A stretch of 64,000 bases of DNA from Clarkia xantiana subsp. parviflora (lineage: Eukaryota; Streptophyta; Magnoliopsida; Myrtales; Onagraceae): contig JAPTYO010000001.1 in assembly GCA_036873135.1 (NCBI GenBank), positions 50,021,774-50,085,773 of the forward strand, in the 5' to 3' direction. The position numbers and the translations under genes are program-made. The notes below the pieces were generated by a model that was given only the letters and a program-made list of their open reading frames with translations, made no database searches and was not told the origin of the DNA. Below, one piece after another: positions 23,380 to 34,500 of the stretch (positions are counted from its first letter, which is position 1; each line of letters starts with the position of its first letter).

Positions 23380-23914
23380 GGGAATAGAACCTAAAAACTA
23401 AAAACTGTCTCAATTTTGACTCATGTATCAGTTTGGTGTCTGAAGTTAAAATTCAGTGTCCAAATTTTCATATGCGTTGTTATTTGGTGTCTCCGTTAAA
23501 TTTTGAGGTTAAATTGAATGGAATCTGGTCACGTGGGTGAACAATTTTCAAAATTCCAATAATACCCTCGACCAGAATGCCGATTCCGGCCAAACCCACC
23601 CCGATTTCGGCCAAATCCACCCCGATTCCGGCCGATTACGGCCAAACCCATCCCGATTCAGCCGATTACGGCCGATTTAGAGTTAAGCAGCTCCGATTTA
23701 GGATTTAGGGTTCCGGCCGATTCCGGCCGACTCCCGGCTGATTCCGACCGATTGGAGGTGGGTGGTCGGAGTCGGAGGTGGGTGGCCGGAGTCGGGGTGG
23801 GTGGCCGGAATCGGAGGCTTTCCAAAAAAATTGGGACACCATATATCAACCATTTAAGATTGAGACGCCCAACTGACACTCAGTCAAAATTGGGACAGTC
23901 TGTAGGTTTTATTC
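23380..23914. mobile_element. Foldback element with GC-rich minisatellite core
   Basis: The 9-base repeat CCCAAACAA occurs at 23371-23379 and 23915-23923. The ends GGGAATAGAACCTA and GTTTTATTC are inverted. The arms carry AAACTGTCTCAATTTT against AAAATTGGGACAGT, and GGTCACGTGGG is present at 23528. The centre, 23573-23815, is a degenerate tandem array of GATTCCGGCCAAACCCACCCC-like units, unlike any other copy in the window. Confidence 0.8.
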
Positions 23915-23923
23915 CCCAAACAA

Positions 23924-25024
23924 TATTAGCTAGCTATGTATAAGCATAGCTTGGGGTATGCAATTATTGGGAGGCGGTCGAATCTCCAAGTGCATATAAA
24001 GGGAAGAGAATTAGATACCAATGCCTTGCACTTTAAGAAAGAGCTTGAATAAAGGATTGGATGATACGATTTTGAGCCTTACAAATTTTACTTTTGGATC
24101 AAATTTATGTTACCTTCAAACACAACATATGGTAATCCGTTTACCGAATACAACACGACTGAAAATACATTATTATTGTCATTATGATTTTCTCCTCTTG
24201 ATGAAATGCACAGAAAGCTTACTGCTTACTCCTAGCTAGCTGGGTTATGATCAAAAGTTGCTTCTTTTCCTTTCAGCTAAAGTTTTGGATGCTTACTGAT
24301 AACGCTTTTGGTATATATGTAAAGTTGTTTCACCATGGAATTAATTGTTGATGTGGACCATTCAATTCAGAAGAAGAAGAAGAAGATTGCAATATATAGA
24401 GAACATATTCGCTTCTTCTTCTTTGTCCCTTAAATTTTACAATCCAACCTGTACTATCATCCCCACCATTCAATAATGTAAGTATACTGGAGAGACTTGC
24501 TCTCCAAGTAAACCTTAATCCTTCCCCCTTTGAGTCATATATAGTTGACTGAAAACATTGACCCGGTCTTTACACCATGATTACACTGAAAACATTATAA
24601 AAAAAAAAACAGTGCTACTCCTTTTGGTTTGCATAAATATTTATGAAAGTTGAGTTGCTGAATTGTTAGTATTAATTTAAACCCTAACTAATGAGCTAGA
24701 AGAACAACCCTACTCCATAAATCTTAAATATATAGCAGTTACTTATATATGCTTGTTATGTATGTGTGTAGCGAGCTAGCTCCACCACTCATTCATTAAG
24801 TTGAGGCACATGCAACATTCGCTTTCAAAACCCTAATAATAAATGCTAATTAAGTATTAATTCATTCACCTACTCATTCTCTCTGCCATATCTTTGATCA
24901 TATATTATTCACTGACCTGGCCAAGCCTCAATAATTGATCGTCTCTTATTCTCATTAACTATTCAACTATCTCTCTCTCTATATATATACATATAGTAGG
25001 TAGTGAAGCTGCCCAAGATCGAAG
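23924..25024. other. Intergenic region before the first proline-rich gene
   Basis: AT-rich with no coding potential. A TATATATATA stretch at 24979-24990, about 40 bases before the next start codon, is a candidate core promoter, preceded by pyrimidine-rich TCTCTCTCT at 24971. Confidence 0.45.
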
Positions 25025-25414
25025 ATGGTGTTCCTGTTCCATCAATGGAGAAGGTGCTTGAGCTTGAGCATGGCTCTTCTGCTGCTGCTACATTTTGCAA
25101 CAGCAGATCCAGCTTCAAGGAAGATTGATGCAGGAGTTAAGTGTTCCACGTGTCCTTGCGTCGACCCATGTAGCCGTGATCAGCCCACTTCGCCACCACC
25201 ATCCCCACCGCCACCTCCACCACCGGAAACCACCACCACCTGCAGTGATGGTTATCTTCCACCGCCGCCACCAAGATTCATCTACGTGACTGGCGTTTCT
25301 GATACAACTTCCGACTGGAACTATTTCTACTCAGGCGCGGTGCAGAATAACATATCCAGGTTTCTAGTTGTGGCGTTATTGATAATGGGAGTCGTCGTAA
25401 CCTTAATAAGATGA
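25025..25414 (+). CDS. Small secreted proline-rich (extensin-like) protein, probably GPI-anchored
   Basis: A single exon of 129 residues. A signal peptide covers about residues 1-27 (hydrophobic LSMALLLLLHFATA). A Cys cluster CSTCPCVDPC at about 40-49 is followed by Pro-rich PPPSPPPPPPP and LPPPPPR segments suited to hydroxyproline O-glycosylation. The C-terminus is a 20-residue hydrophobic stretch ending VVVTLIR, as in a GPI-anchor signal. It should be a cell-wall or plasma-membrane glycoprotein. Its layout matches the gene at 28858, so the two look like a diverged tandem pair. The exact role is unknown. Confidence 0.8.
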   Translation: MVFLFHQWRRCLSLSMALLLLLHFATADPASRKIDAGVKCSTCPCVDPCSRDQPTSPPPSPPPPPPPETTTTCSDGYLPPPPPRFIYVTGVSDTTSDWNYFYSGAVQNNISRFLVVALLIMGVVVTLIR

Positions 25415-25924
25415 TCATCATCATCAGTAGCTAATTAATTATTAATATATGTGAATGTATAGATTGGCGCAAGGATATGGATGATAAGATACTAATGATT
25501 CAACCCAAATATTTAATAAGGAAATTCAATCTGAATTTCCAGCTGTTATTGTCAAACTTTTGTGGGTGTAAAATTTTTAATGTTGATATTATATATGAAC
25601 TGTGTGTCTTTATATTTCAATGGAGAAGATGGATGTTTTTATATTAGAGACTGGGATTTGAGAGAGTTTCGGAAAAGTTACTGCAGAAAGTTGAGAATAG
25701 TCAGAGCTAACAACAGTAGAGATGAATTGGTTGAAGGTGATACTAACTGATCAGATAGAGATCAGCTCCCAGGTGTCCGGAAGTTTGACGCAGCTTTCCA
25801 TGAAGTAGATAGATTTAGGGTGAATTCCAATATAGACACAATTCTCTACAAAACATTCATCAAACTAGGCTACTTTTAAAGAAAGTATATGTATTTTCTA
25901 CTCTGCATTTTAAAATTTGAATGG
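25415..25924. other. Downstream region of the first proline-rich gene
   Basis: Probably 3' untranslated region followed by AT-rich spacer. A short open stretch at 25562-25750 has no family resemblance and I do not call it. Confidence 0.5.
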
Positions 25925-26793
25925 TATTTTGTATAATATATTTAACCAAAATTGGCTTTTGATGCAACATCTTTTTTTGTGTATACTTTTTGTGCAATGC
26001 GTTTGATATTTGTAAACTTTTGATTCATCCGTTAGTTGACAGTTAATTTTGACCGTTAAGTGGCATGTGCCTTGCACGTGACTAATCATTTAATTTTTTT
26101 TTTTTTTTCAGTTTAGTCCCCAATTTATATTCCAACTTAGTCCCTAAGCACTTTCAGTTGGATCTAGGTCCAAATGAATAAGGGTTCGACCCATCATGGT
26201 TGGATTAGACATCGGACCCTAGGTCCAATTGACCTAGCCAGGGTCCAGCTCATGACTGGGTCAGACCCTGGTTAGGGTCGCCCAAGTTCGAAGACCCTAA
26301 CCCAGCCATGGGTCGGACCTATGTCAAAATTGATCCAGCCCTGGACCGACACATGCCTATGAGCTAAGTCAATTTTCACCTAGGATTCGATTGAACCCAA
26401 TGGGAACCTATGTCAAAATTGATCCAGCTAGGGTCCGACCCAAATGGGTTAAACACTAGTTAAGGTCTCCGTATATGGACTACCGTGACAAGGGTCTGAT
26501 CCAGGGTCTGGCCCAGTTATGGGTCAAATCCTGGCTATATCAATTAGACTTATGATCCTATTGAAATTATCTAGGGACTAATTTGTAAATTGTGAATATA
26601 ACTGGGACTAAATTAAATAAAATAAAAATTATAAGGATAGTCACATGCAATGCATGTGCTACTTAATGGTTAAAATTAACATTTAACTAACAAATACACA
26701 AAAAATATACTAACTAAAAATATATTGCGCCAAAAAAAAATATTAGACCAAAAACCAATTAAATATGTTGCATAACAAAACATTTAAACCCCT
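25925..26793. mobile_element. Degenerate foldback element, CACGTG family
   Basis: The left arm carries GATTCATCCGTTAGTTGACAG and CCTTGCACGTGACTAATC. The right arm carries the inverted equivalents, including TCACATGCAATGCATGTGC and TTAACATTTAACTAACAAAT. The centre, 26150-26540, is a run of CCTAG, GGTCCGACC and ACCCTGGCT-like units in both orientations, as in the copies at 15209 and 48680. The ends are blurred and no target duplication is visible. Confidence 0.65.
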
Positions 26794-26946
26794 TTTTTTC
26801 ATATTGTTTCTTTCTTTCATTGTAGTTTTTTTTTTTACGTTATATTGTTTTAAGCATGGCTATTTGAGCCCCACAACCCAACTCTCGGTTGGGCTTAAAC
26901 ACTTGGCCCAAATTAAATGCTAAGTATTATGTATCGCTCTTTTTTT

Positions 26947-27610
26947 AAGTGTATTTTGTTACTATATGTTTGAGCGAACTCGACTTTTGCCGCCATATGT
27001 TTTATTTTGTAGATTTTTTGTGACATACATTTGCGTTTTATAGAATTTTGACGCAAATGTTAGTCAATTACTAAGTTTGATAGTTAAGTGCTCATGTGAA
27101 AGTCACGCGACTGCCCCGTAAGTTTCATTTTTGTTCAATTTAACCATCCAATTTATATACCAATCTTTTGATTTTTACAACTCAGTCTTAAAAAAAGCCA
27201 AATTGGACCCTAAGTCCAATTGACTTAGCCATGGTGCAACCCATGGATGGGTCGGACCTCGGTTATGGTCGCCTAGGTCAGGCGACCCTAACCGTGGTCC
27301 AATCCAGCCATGGGTTGCACTATGGCTAGGTCAATTGGTCCTTACGGTCCAATTGGATCAATTGAACTCTAGTGTCCAATTTGTTTTTTTTTTATGGACT
27401 GAATTGTAAAAACTAAAAGTTAGGTATATAAGTTCGAAGACTAAATTTGAATAAAAAATGAAACTAAAGGGAAAGTCATGTGACTTGCAACAGATGTACT
27501 AAAAGTATACAAAATGCAGACATATGATACCAAAAGTCTACAAAATGAAACATATAACACAAAAAGTCAACTTTGGCCAAACATGTAACACCAAAAGACC
27601 CTATAACTCT
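26947..27610. mobile_element. Degenerate foldback element, second of three in a row
   Basis: Inverted arms with ACTATATGTTTGAGCG, CATATGTTTTATTTTGTAGA on the left and TACAAAATGAAACATATAAC, GGCCAAACATGTAACACC on the right. The G-box core is altered on the left (AAGTCACGCGACTG). The centre holds CATGG-containing palindromes with TCGGACC and GGTCCAAT units. No coding content. Confidence 0.65.
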
Positions 27611-27612
27611 TA

Positions 27613-28122
27613 TTATTATTATTATTATTAGCTAAAAAACTATTCAATGTTTACCCTATGTTAAAAGTAGGTGTCTGAAGTTTGAAATGTTAAAAGGGAC
27701 CGTCACAGGTTTCATTATTGTTGAAATTTGGTGTCTCTGCGCGTGTTTTCATCTCCCTTCAATCATTTCATCAATTCACTCACCCATCATAATCCATCAC
27801 TCCTTACTTTTCACAAAATAGTCAAATTTCACCAAAAAGTTGAACATCCAAAAGAAAAGGTTTCTAACAGAGTGGTGTTAAGCGATTTCCAACGACAACG
27901 GAGCTGGATTTACTTGCACGGATGACCAGCTTCTTAGGTGACCGCAAGATGACGAGAGAGTTTATGGGATCTCGAATTTAACAGTTGGTTTCGTCAGAAT
28001 TGACTTCTTTAAAATAATCTTATCGAAACACCACATTTTAACAAAATTAAAACTTTTGAACACTATAGTTTAACATTTGAAACTTTAGACAGCTAAACTT
28101 TAGACAGTTATTTAGTTAGTAG
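27613..28122. mobile_element. Foldback element related to the copy at 6721
   Basis: The left arm AGCTAAAAAACTATTCAATG, GGTGTCTGAAGTTTGAAATG and AATTTGGTGTCTCTGCGCGT corresponds closely to the arm at 6721. The right arm ends GACAGTTATTTAGTTAGTAGCCC. The left terminus runs into an ATT microsatellite that has replaced or expanded its first bases, so the target duplication is lost. Confidence 0.72.
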
Positions 28123-28857
28123 CCCTTCTTCTTATTATTATTATTATCATTGGTAATGATGAGTTATCAGATGACTGGTTTGATGCTAAGCTGAAGAAGC
28201 AGCAGCTTTTGTTACATACATAAATACAGTGGTGTCAAGCTGCAAAAGAGAGATCAGATTCTCACCACCCTTCTTTAGCAATCTAGCTGGTGCCTTTTCC
28301 TAAGGCAGAGGAATTATGGCATATTCCTTCAATTATAGACTCCTCCTCAACAATGCCCAATTCCATCTTTTTAACAAAATAAATCCATTTCACCCTCATC
28401 AAATATACCGATCCACTCAATCATCGAGTAACTAAGTTTAGGATCTCACTCTGCAGAGAATGTACTTTCTCGTAAAATCATCATCGAGATCTCCACTATT
28501 AAAATCTTAAACTACTCATCAAAAGTTCAGTCCAGCTGTAGCAGTGTAGTGTGCGTACCTTCCCTAGGTTCATACTCCCTCCCTCTATGAAAGACAGTTG
28601 AATTGCACTGCAACCAAAAAAGCAAAAGGAGACAACTCTTCAACATTACGTAGAGTTTGCTTTCAGGGTTTCCAAAGTCCAAACCCTCCTCCCATATATC
28701 TCATTACCACCACCTTTCTTTTTTGAAAAAGCTTTTTCAAGTTTCACCACCCAATAGAATAAAAAATACTCTTCTCCAAAGTAAACTTTCCAAGTCTCCT
28801 TTATAAAACCAGTCTTTTCCTTAGTCTCACAACCCTCTGCACTAGTCTCTTCTTCCA
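28123..28857. other. Upstream region of the second proline-rich gene
   Basis: Non-coding. A TTATAAAA box at 28801-28808 lies about 50 bases before the ATG at 28858 and is the best core-promoter candidate. An ATT run at 28129-28147 borders the foldback element. Confidence 0.5.
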
Positions 28858-29322
28858 ATGGGAGGCAGATTCATTAGCCGATGCTTGGCTATCAATCTGA
28901 CTCTGCTCTTCACTGTGATACCACAAGTTACAAGCGACAACTACCCAACAGAATGTCAATATCCATGTCTTCCACCACCTATTGAACCCACCACCAACTA
29001 CTGCCCACCACCACCAGAGGCCTTGCCACCACCACCACCCTCTGAGACATTCATGCAACCACCACCAATTTTTCAGACACCGCCTTTTGAAATCTATCCA
29101 CCACCCACTGATACAGGGTACATTCCGTATTTTCCTCCGCCATGGTTTGGGAACAGTGTGAATTCTCCTCCCCCTCCAGATCCCATACTACCTTATTTTC
29201 CATGGTACTACAGGCAGCCACTTTCAGGACAGCAATCTTCATTAGCATCCACCAACCTTATGGGATCTTGGTTTTGGTTCATATTATCGTCTTCATGTCT
29301 TTTGCTGCTATATTGCAAGTAG
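28858..29322 (+). CDS. Second small secreted proline-rich protein, probably GPI-anchored
   Basis: A single exon of 154 residues. A signal peptide spans about 1-26 (CLAINLTLLFTVIPQVTS). A CQYPC motif follows, then Pro-rich segments with CPPPPE, LPPPPPSE, FPPPW and NSPPPPDP, several Tyr residues that could cross-link, and a hydrophobic C-terminus (WFWFILSSSCLLLLYCK) that may be a GPI signal or a tail anchor. Same domain order as the gene at 25025, but only short sequence similarity. A hydroxyproline-rich cell-surface glycoprotein is the likely product. It converges on DEG7. Confidence 0.78.
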   Translation: MGGRFISRCLAINLTLLFTVIPQVTSDNYPTECQYPCLPPPIEPTTNYCPPPPEALPPPPPSETFMQPPPIFQTPPFEIYPPPTDTGYIPYFPPPWFGNSVNSPPPPDPILPYFPWYYRQPLSGQQSSLASTNLMGSWFWFILSSSCLLLLYCK

Positions 29323-29978
29323 TTTTGTTCTTTGCTTTAATACCTCAACACCACCAGGTATGAAAAATTCACACTTATTTGGAGATATAGAGTTAAAACA
29401 GTCCAGCTCCTTTTAAGAAAATGTAACCTGCTACAGCTCAGCAATAATCAGAAGCATACTTGCACTTGTTTAGGGAAGATTAAAAGATTCTGCTCATCAT
29501 GGAGAATACTGCTTTCTTGATCAGCTTTTTTTTTTACCAAACTAAGCAGTAGAAATAAGATATTCACCATTAACATAGCCATGCAAGAAAAAAATACCTG
29601 ATGCAGAAGAAGAAAAGACCTTGCTTGTCCTTGCATGTTTGGCCTTCGACCTATCGGAATACTTGAGCAAACACAGAAACAAGAGAATGACAAGATAGTT
29701 AAAAGTAAACAGCTAAAGCTGCTGCTATTTATTCCAAATTGTTCAAATCGATCTTCAAGTGTTTGATGGTGTTTATAGCTCTTTATAGCAAGCTACTCTA
29801 ATACAAATATGTATAAATCAATGTGACAGGGAGTAGTAACTCCTTTCACACACTTCCCTCCTGATCTTGTGTAGAAAAATTCGAACTCAATTCATCTGAT
29901 GATTGATCATTCTGGCACCATGTCTTGTAATTCATGAAAACCTGTGTTGCAAGTTTTGTACGGTCATGCAACTCTGAA
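29323..29978. other. Convergent intergenic region
   Basis: It holds the 3' ends of the proline-rich gene (+) and DEG7 (-). No repeat or further gene is evident. Confidence 0.55.
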
Positions 29979-31517
29979 TTATAATGCCTTGATGATGTGG
30001 CGACACCATGTGGCGGTATCAGGGTCAAATCTCAGCTCCCACGTGGGCCAGTAGTGTAAATCTTGTTTCAGTGTGAGTACCCGAGGCTTCCCATTTAAAT
30101 GAACTGTCTTCACTCGAACAAATTGGCCATGCTCCAACTCCTGTTACATCATTACATTTTAAAAGTCACTATGGAATCATTCTATTTTATTATAAATCCA
30201 TAAAGTAGATAGGCAATCAATCTAATGATTCATTTAATGGCATATCACCAAAAAAATGTTTGATCTGTCAAAGGCTTTAGATACGTTGGCAATCTTTTGG
30301 CCTTGTCAGCAGAATCATATTTCTCTAATGATAAAATCTAGGGTTAAATGTACTTTTTTTTGTATACTTTTGGTACCAAACAATTGAAATTTGATGACTT
30401 TTGATCCATCCGTTAGTTGGCCGTTAGCACGTGCAAATCACGTGACCCACCCTAAACTTTTGATTTTGTTCAATTTAGTCCCTCAAATACATCCATAACT
30501 TTTATTTTGTTTAATTTAGTCCTAAAATTTTAAAATCGAACCCAATTGAACCTAAGTGTATGAAAAGTATCTTTATAGTTCAATCATAAGAATATATTCC
30601 AATCAAAAGCAATAAAGAGCAAGGCCACTACTCTGTAAGCATATATTGTACCTTTGTCACACTAACGAAGGCATCCAAGTTGGGAGTTGGTTTTCCATTG
30701 ACTTCAACAATCCACTGAAGAGCATAAAGCCCATATCTATGAACAGGACTACCATGACACCACCTACAAAAGCCAACAGAGCATTACAGATGAAGACCAA
30801 TTTTTCCAGGTATGAATAATCTTTGGTATGAGCAACCCTAAAATAAATGAAACACGAAACCAAAAATGCAATGAAACACAATGCCGAACAAAATCAGAAA
30901 CGCAGCGTGAATAAAAAACAGAAATAAATCGGGTTTTGGGTTCCGAAATGCGACCCAAGACGCAGAACGTGGCATTTCGTGTTTCGAACGTGACCTGTAA
31001 CCAGAAACGTAGTGTTTTGTTTCTGATTCACATTTTGTTTCTAATAATTCGCGTTTCATTTCCAGGAACCAAAACTCTACCTGGAACACATTGCGAAACG
31101 AGACCCAAAATACAAAACCAAAAAGAACCGAACGCAGGCGAAAGAAGTCAGTTAGAAATCAGAAACGAAACTAAAAGGATACACAAAATAATTTTTACAT
31201 ACGTACATACATATAAAAGAAAAAAGAGTGATTTTTTTTAATGAATAAGAGCTGCTCCAAAGCCTCACCTAGCAACATACACTCCATGACCTTCCTCAGG
31301 TAGGAAACCTAGAGCACGCACTGCAGGGTGAGGATCTTGAACAATACAACCACACCAATTCATCACACGTGTTGTGCCATTGCCATCCCTAACATCTGTT
31401 CCCACAAGAAGATCAATTTCACGTCCCTGGAAAACAATGGAGATACAAAATTGAAAAAGGATTTGATATTGTAGCTCCCTTGAGAACATAATTTAATAAT
31501 AATTATTATTATTATTA

Positions 31518-31551
<34 letters not shown>

Positions 31552-34500
31552 TATTATAATAATTATTAATTTATTATTATAATAATAATAATAATTATAA
31601 TAATAATAATAATAATAAATGTAGAGAATTAAATCTCTGAGGATGGTTCACCTGCCGAAAGATAGTCATGTTAAGCTTTGCCTCATCTTCATCACAACTT
31701 TCCAAGGCTTGACAGGCATTTTCCACATCTTGGAAGCAAGTAACAGGTTCTTTATTGATTGCCAATACCATATCACCTTGCTCCAACAGATTTTCAGCTT
31801 TTGAACCCGCCAAACAACCCTTTACGCGTAAAACCTGCCTTCTGATAGGATCTTTTTTTACAAGTGCCTGCGATAGATAAATGATGAGTGTGTGTGTATA
31901 TATATACATAGATTCTAAAATTACTTGCATCCTACAATTGCCTTTAGACTTTTTGGTTGCCTCTCTTTTACATAGAGTAACCAAATGCACAAACAAGAGG
32001 AAAGATACATAGATAGGCAACCTCCATTTGGATTTTGTTTTGTAGTAGTATGGAAATACCAAACAGAAAGTTAGGAGAAAGACCATACTTGAACCCATTC
32101 ATCACTCAGTCCAAAGCTTCTGGCCTTTGATAGCAACGTAGGATATAGTTCAACCTCCAAAAACCGAACAAGAGGCATTGACCTTCTGACTCCATTAATC
32201 AATAGAGATGATCCTTTGCCACCAGATACAATTTTATCAACGACTTGTCTAATAGTAGAAACTGGAATTCCCCTCACAAACTGGTGATCCTCTGAAGAAC
32301 TGCCACCATACTTTAGCTGCAATAAAAACTATCATCAACATACACAGGTACAAAGATAAGGGTGATCCGGAGCACAAGCAAACAAGGAAGGTATTGTTAG
32401 CCATTTTTTTGTTAACATTACATGCATGTGCCTTGTAGATAACCTGACACCCCGTGATGACCCCTTGGTTAAACGACGCTTCCTCTGCAAATCCGAGGAA
32501 GAATCCATCAACCATATTCTTCATCTTGCATGGACTATCAAGTTATTGGTTAATGGAGCACTATCCTCCTAAAACCTCTGTATGGATGGCCAGATTGGTG
32601 GGTTATGAGTACCACTTAGATTCTACAAATCTTTGGATTAGAAGAATAGGGATAGCCTGCACTGAACCAGAACATTTTTCTTTTCTTTTTTTTTAGTACG
32701 CAATGTTTCCTTTTATTTTTGTCAATTTTAAAAGGGATAAAAGTCATTCAGGTACTGAAAAATCACGTTTTGACAGCTAGGTACTGAGGATTTTTTTAAC
32801 TTTCAGATTTCTGAGATCTACAAAGTGTTGCTTCGTCTAATGAACTGTTAGTTTTATATATATAGAAATTGAGCACGTGCCACGGACGTGACGCTATTAT
32901 TGTTGCAACTTGGTATCTATACTTTGTCATAATGTTGTAATCTGGTATCTATATTTTGTCATATTATTGCAATATGGTATATTCACTTAGTTTCCGTCCA
33001 AAACTAACGGGTCATTAGACGGAACAACAATTTTGCAAATTTCAGCTACCTGAAATTCAAAAAAATCACAGGTACTTATTTATCAAAACGTGATTTCGTA
33101 GGTACTTAACAGACGTTTAACCTCTTTTAAAATGACCTCGGTGACTTAATTCTTACCACCACAAAATTTGTTAACAACTGTATCCTGTTCTCACCCCATC
33201 CCAAACACTACCTTGGACAACTTGACAAAGTTTATCAGCGTGTTTACAAACTTTACTATCAACTCCAACATGCATTAAAACATGAGTCCCAGGGTGAGGA
33301 TCCAGGACTAGATGGCATCATACTACAGGAGACTTAATTTTTTTAAGGGTCTGGCAATTTGAATACAGTTTCATTGCCAACACACATAAATATAAGAAGG
33401 AACTACAATGAACATAAGAGAAACCTGAGCTGAAAAGCTTCCCCAAATAGCTTGAACCCTTCCTTGCTCATCAGCCAGCACTCCGGAGAAAGTACTTCCA
33501 AAATCTGGAGAGATACTCATGTATCCACAATCAATTCTAAGGATAATAGAACCAGATATATGACAGCAATAGCCACTATACCTGTATCAAGCTCAATAAC
33601 TTCCATGTTCATTGCTCTATATCTTGGACAATCCGCTGAGGCAATATTCAGAGCAGCACATGGATTAGTCACAATTGATTTCCGTGATGTTGCTTGAAGA
33701 CTTCTACTTAATCCAACAAGATACACAGAATCCCCTCGGCGCAATGGAGGCTCTGCATCAAAATATTTAACGTGAATAAAAAAAAAAAAGTGAGAAGCAA
33801 ATCCAGACAATATATATTGTGAAAGTTTAGACTAACCACTTAACCAACTATCCCCCTTTACACGTGGGCAAAACTCCCCTCATGGGGCTGAGACATTTTT
33901 TGGAAGCTCATCACGTGAAACGTAATTTTTTTTCTGTTTGCCAGACCATATGGCAAACATCTTACGTGTGGGCACATGAAAAGTTTTTTTTTTTTCCTGT
34001 TTGCCGGACCAGATGGCAAACATGATAAAATTGGGGTTTTACTTAGCGCTGTGGAGACTCGAACCTACGCGCTCTGATACCACGTGAAAGTTTAGACTAA
34101 CCACTTAACCAACTGTCCTAGGTAGGGGTGTAAACGAGTCGAGCTACTCGTGAGCTACACGGGATCGACTCGGAAAAAATTCGAGTCGAGCTCGAGCTTG
34201 ATAATGCTCGGCTCGAGTTACTCGCGAGCCTAAACGAGTTTCGAGTTCGAGTTTATAAGTCGAGTCGAGCTTCATTTCAACATATACTATAATAAATAAA
34301 TTACACAGCAGATTATGCTAACATGTGGGTCAAAATTCTGCAAGAGTTTTGGAAGGAATACAGACAGCTTCGATCTACTACGGCAGTAAATGAAGGTTAT
34401 AGGAAGCAAATCTAGAATTTCTAGAATATGAATCTAGAATATCTGTAGTCAAAGCTAAGGAGCTCTGTTTGATGCCCAGAATGTGAATCATACCAGGGAG

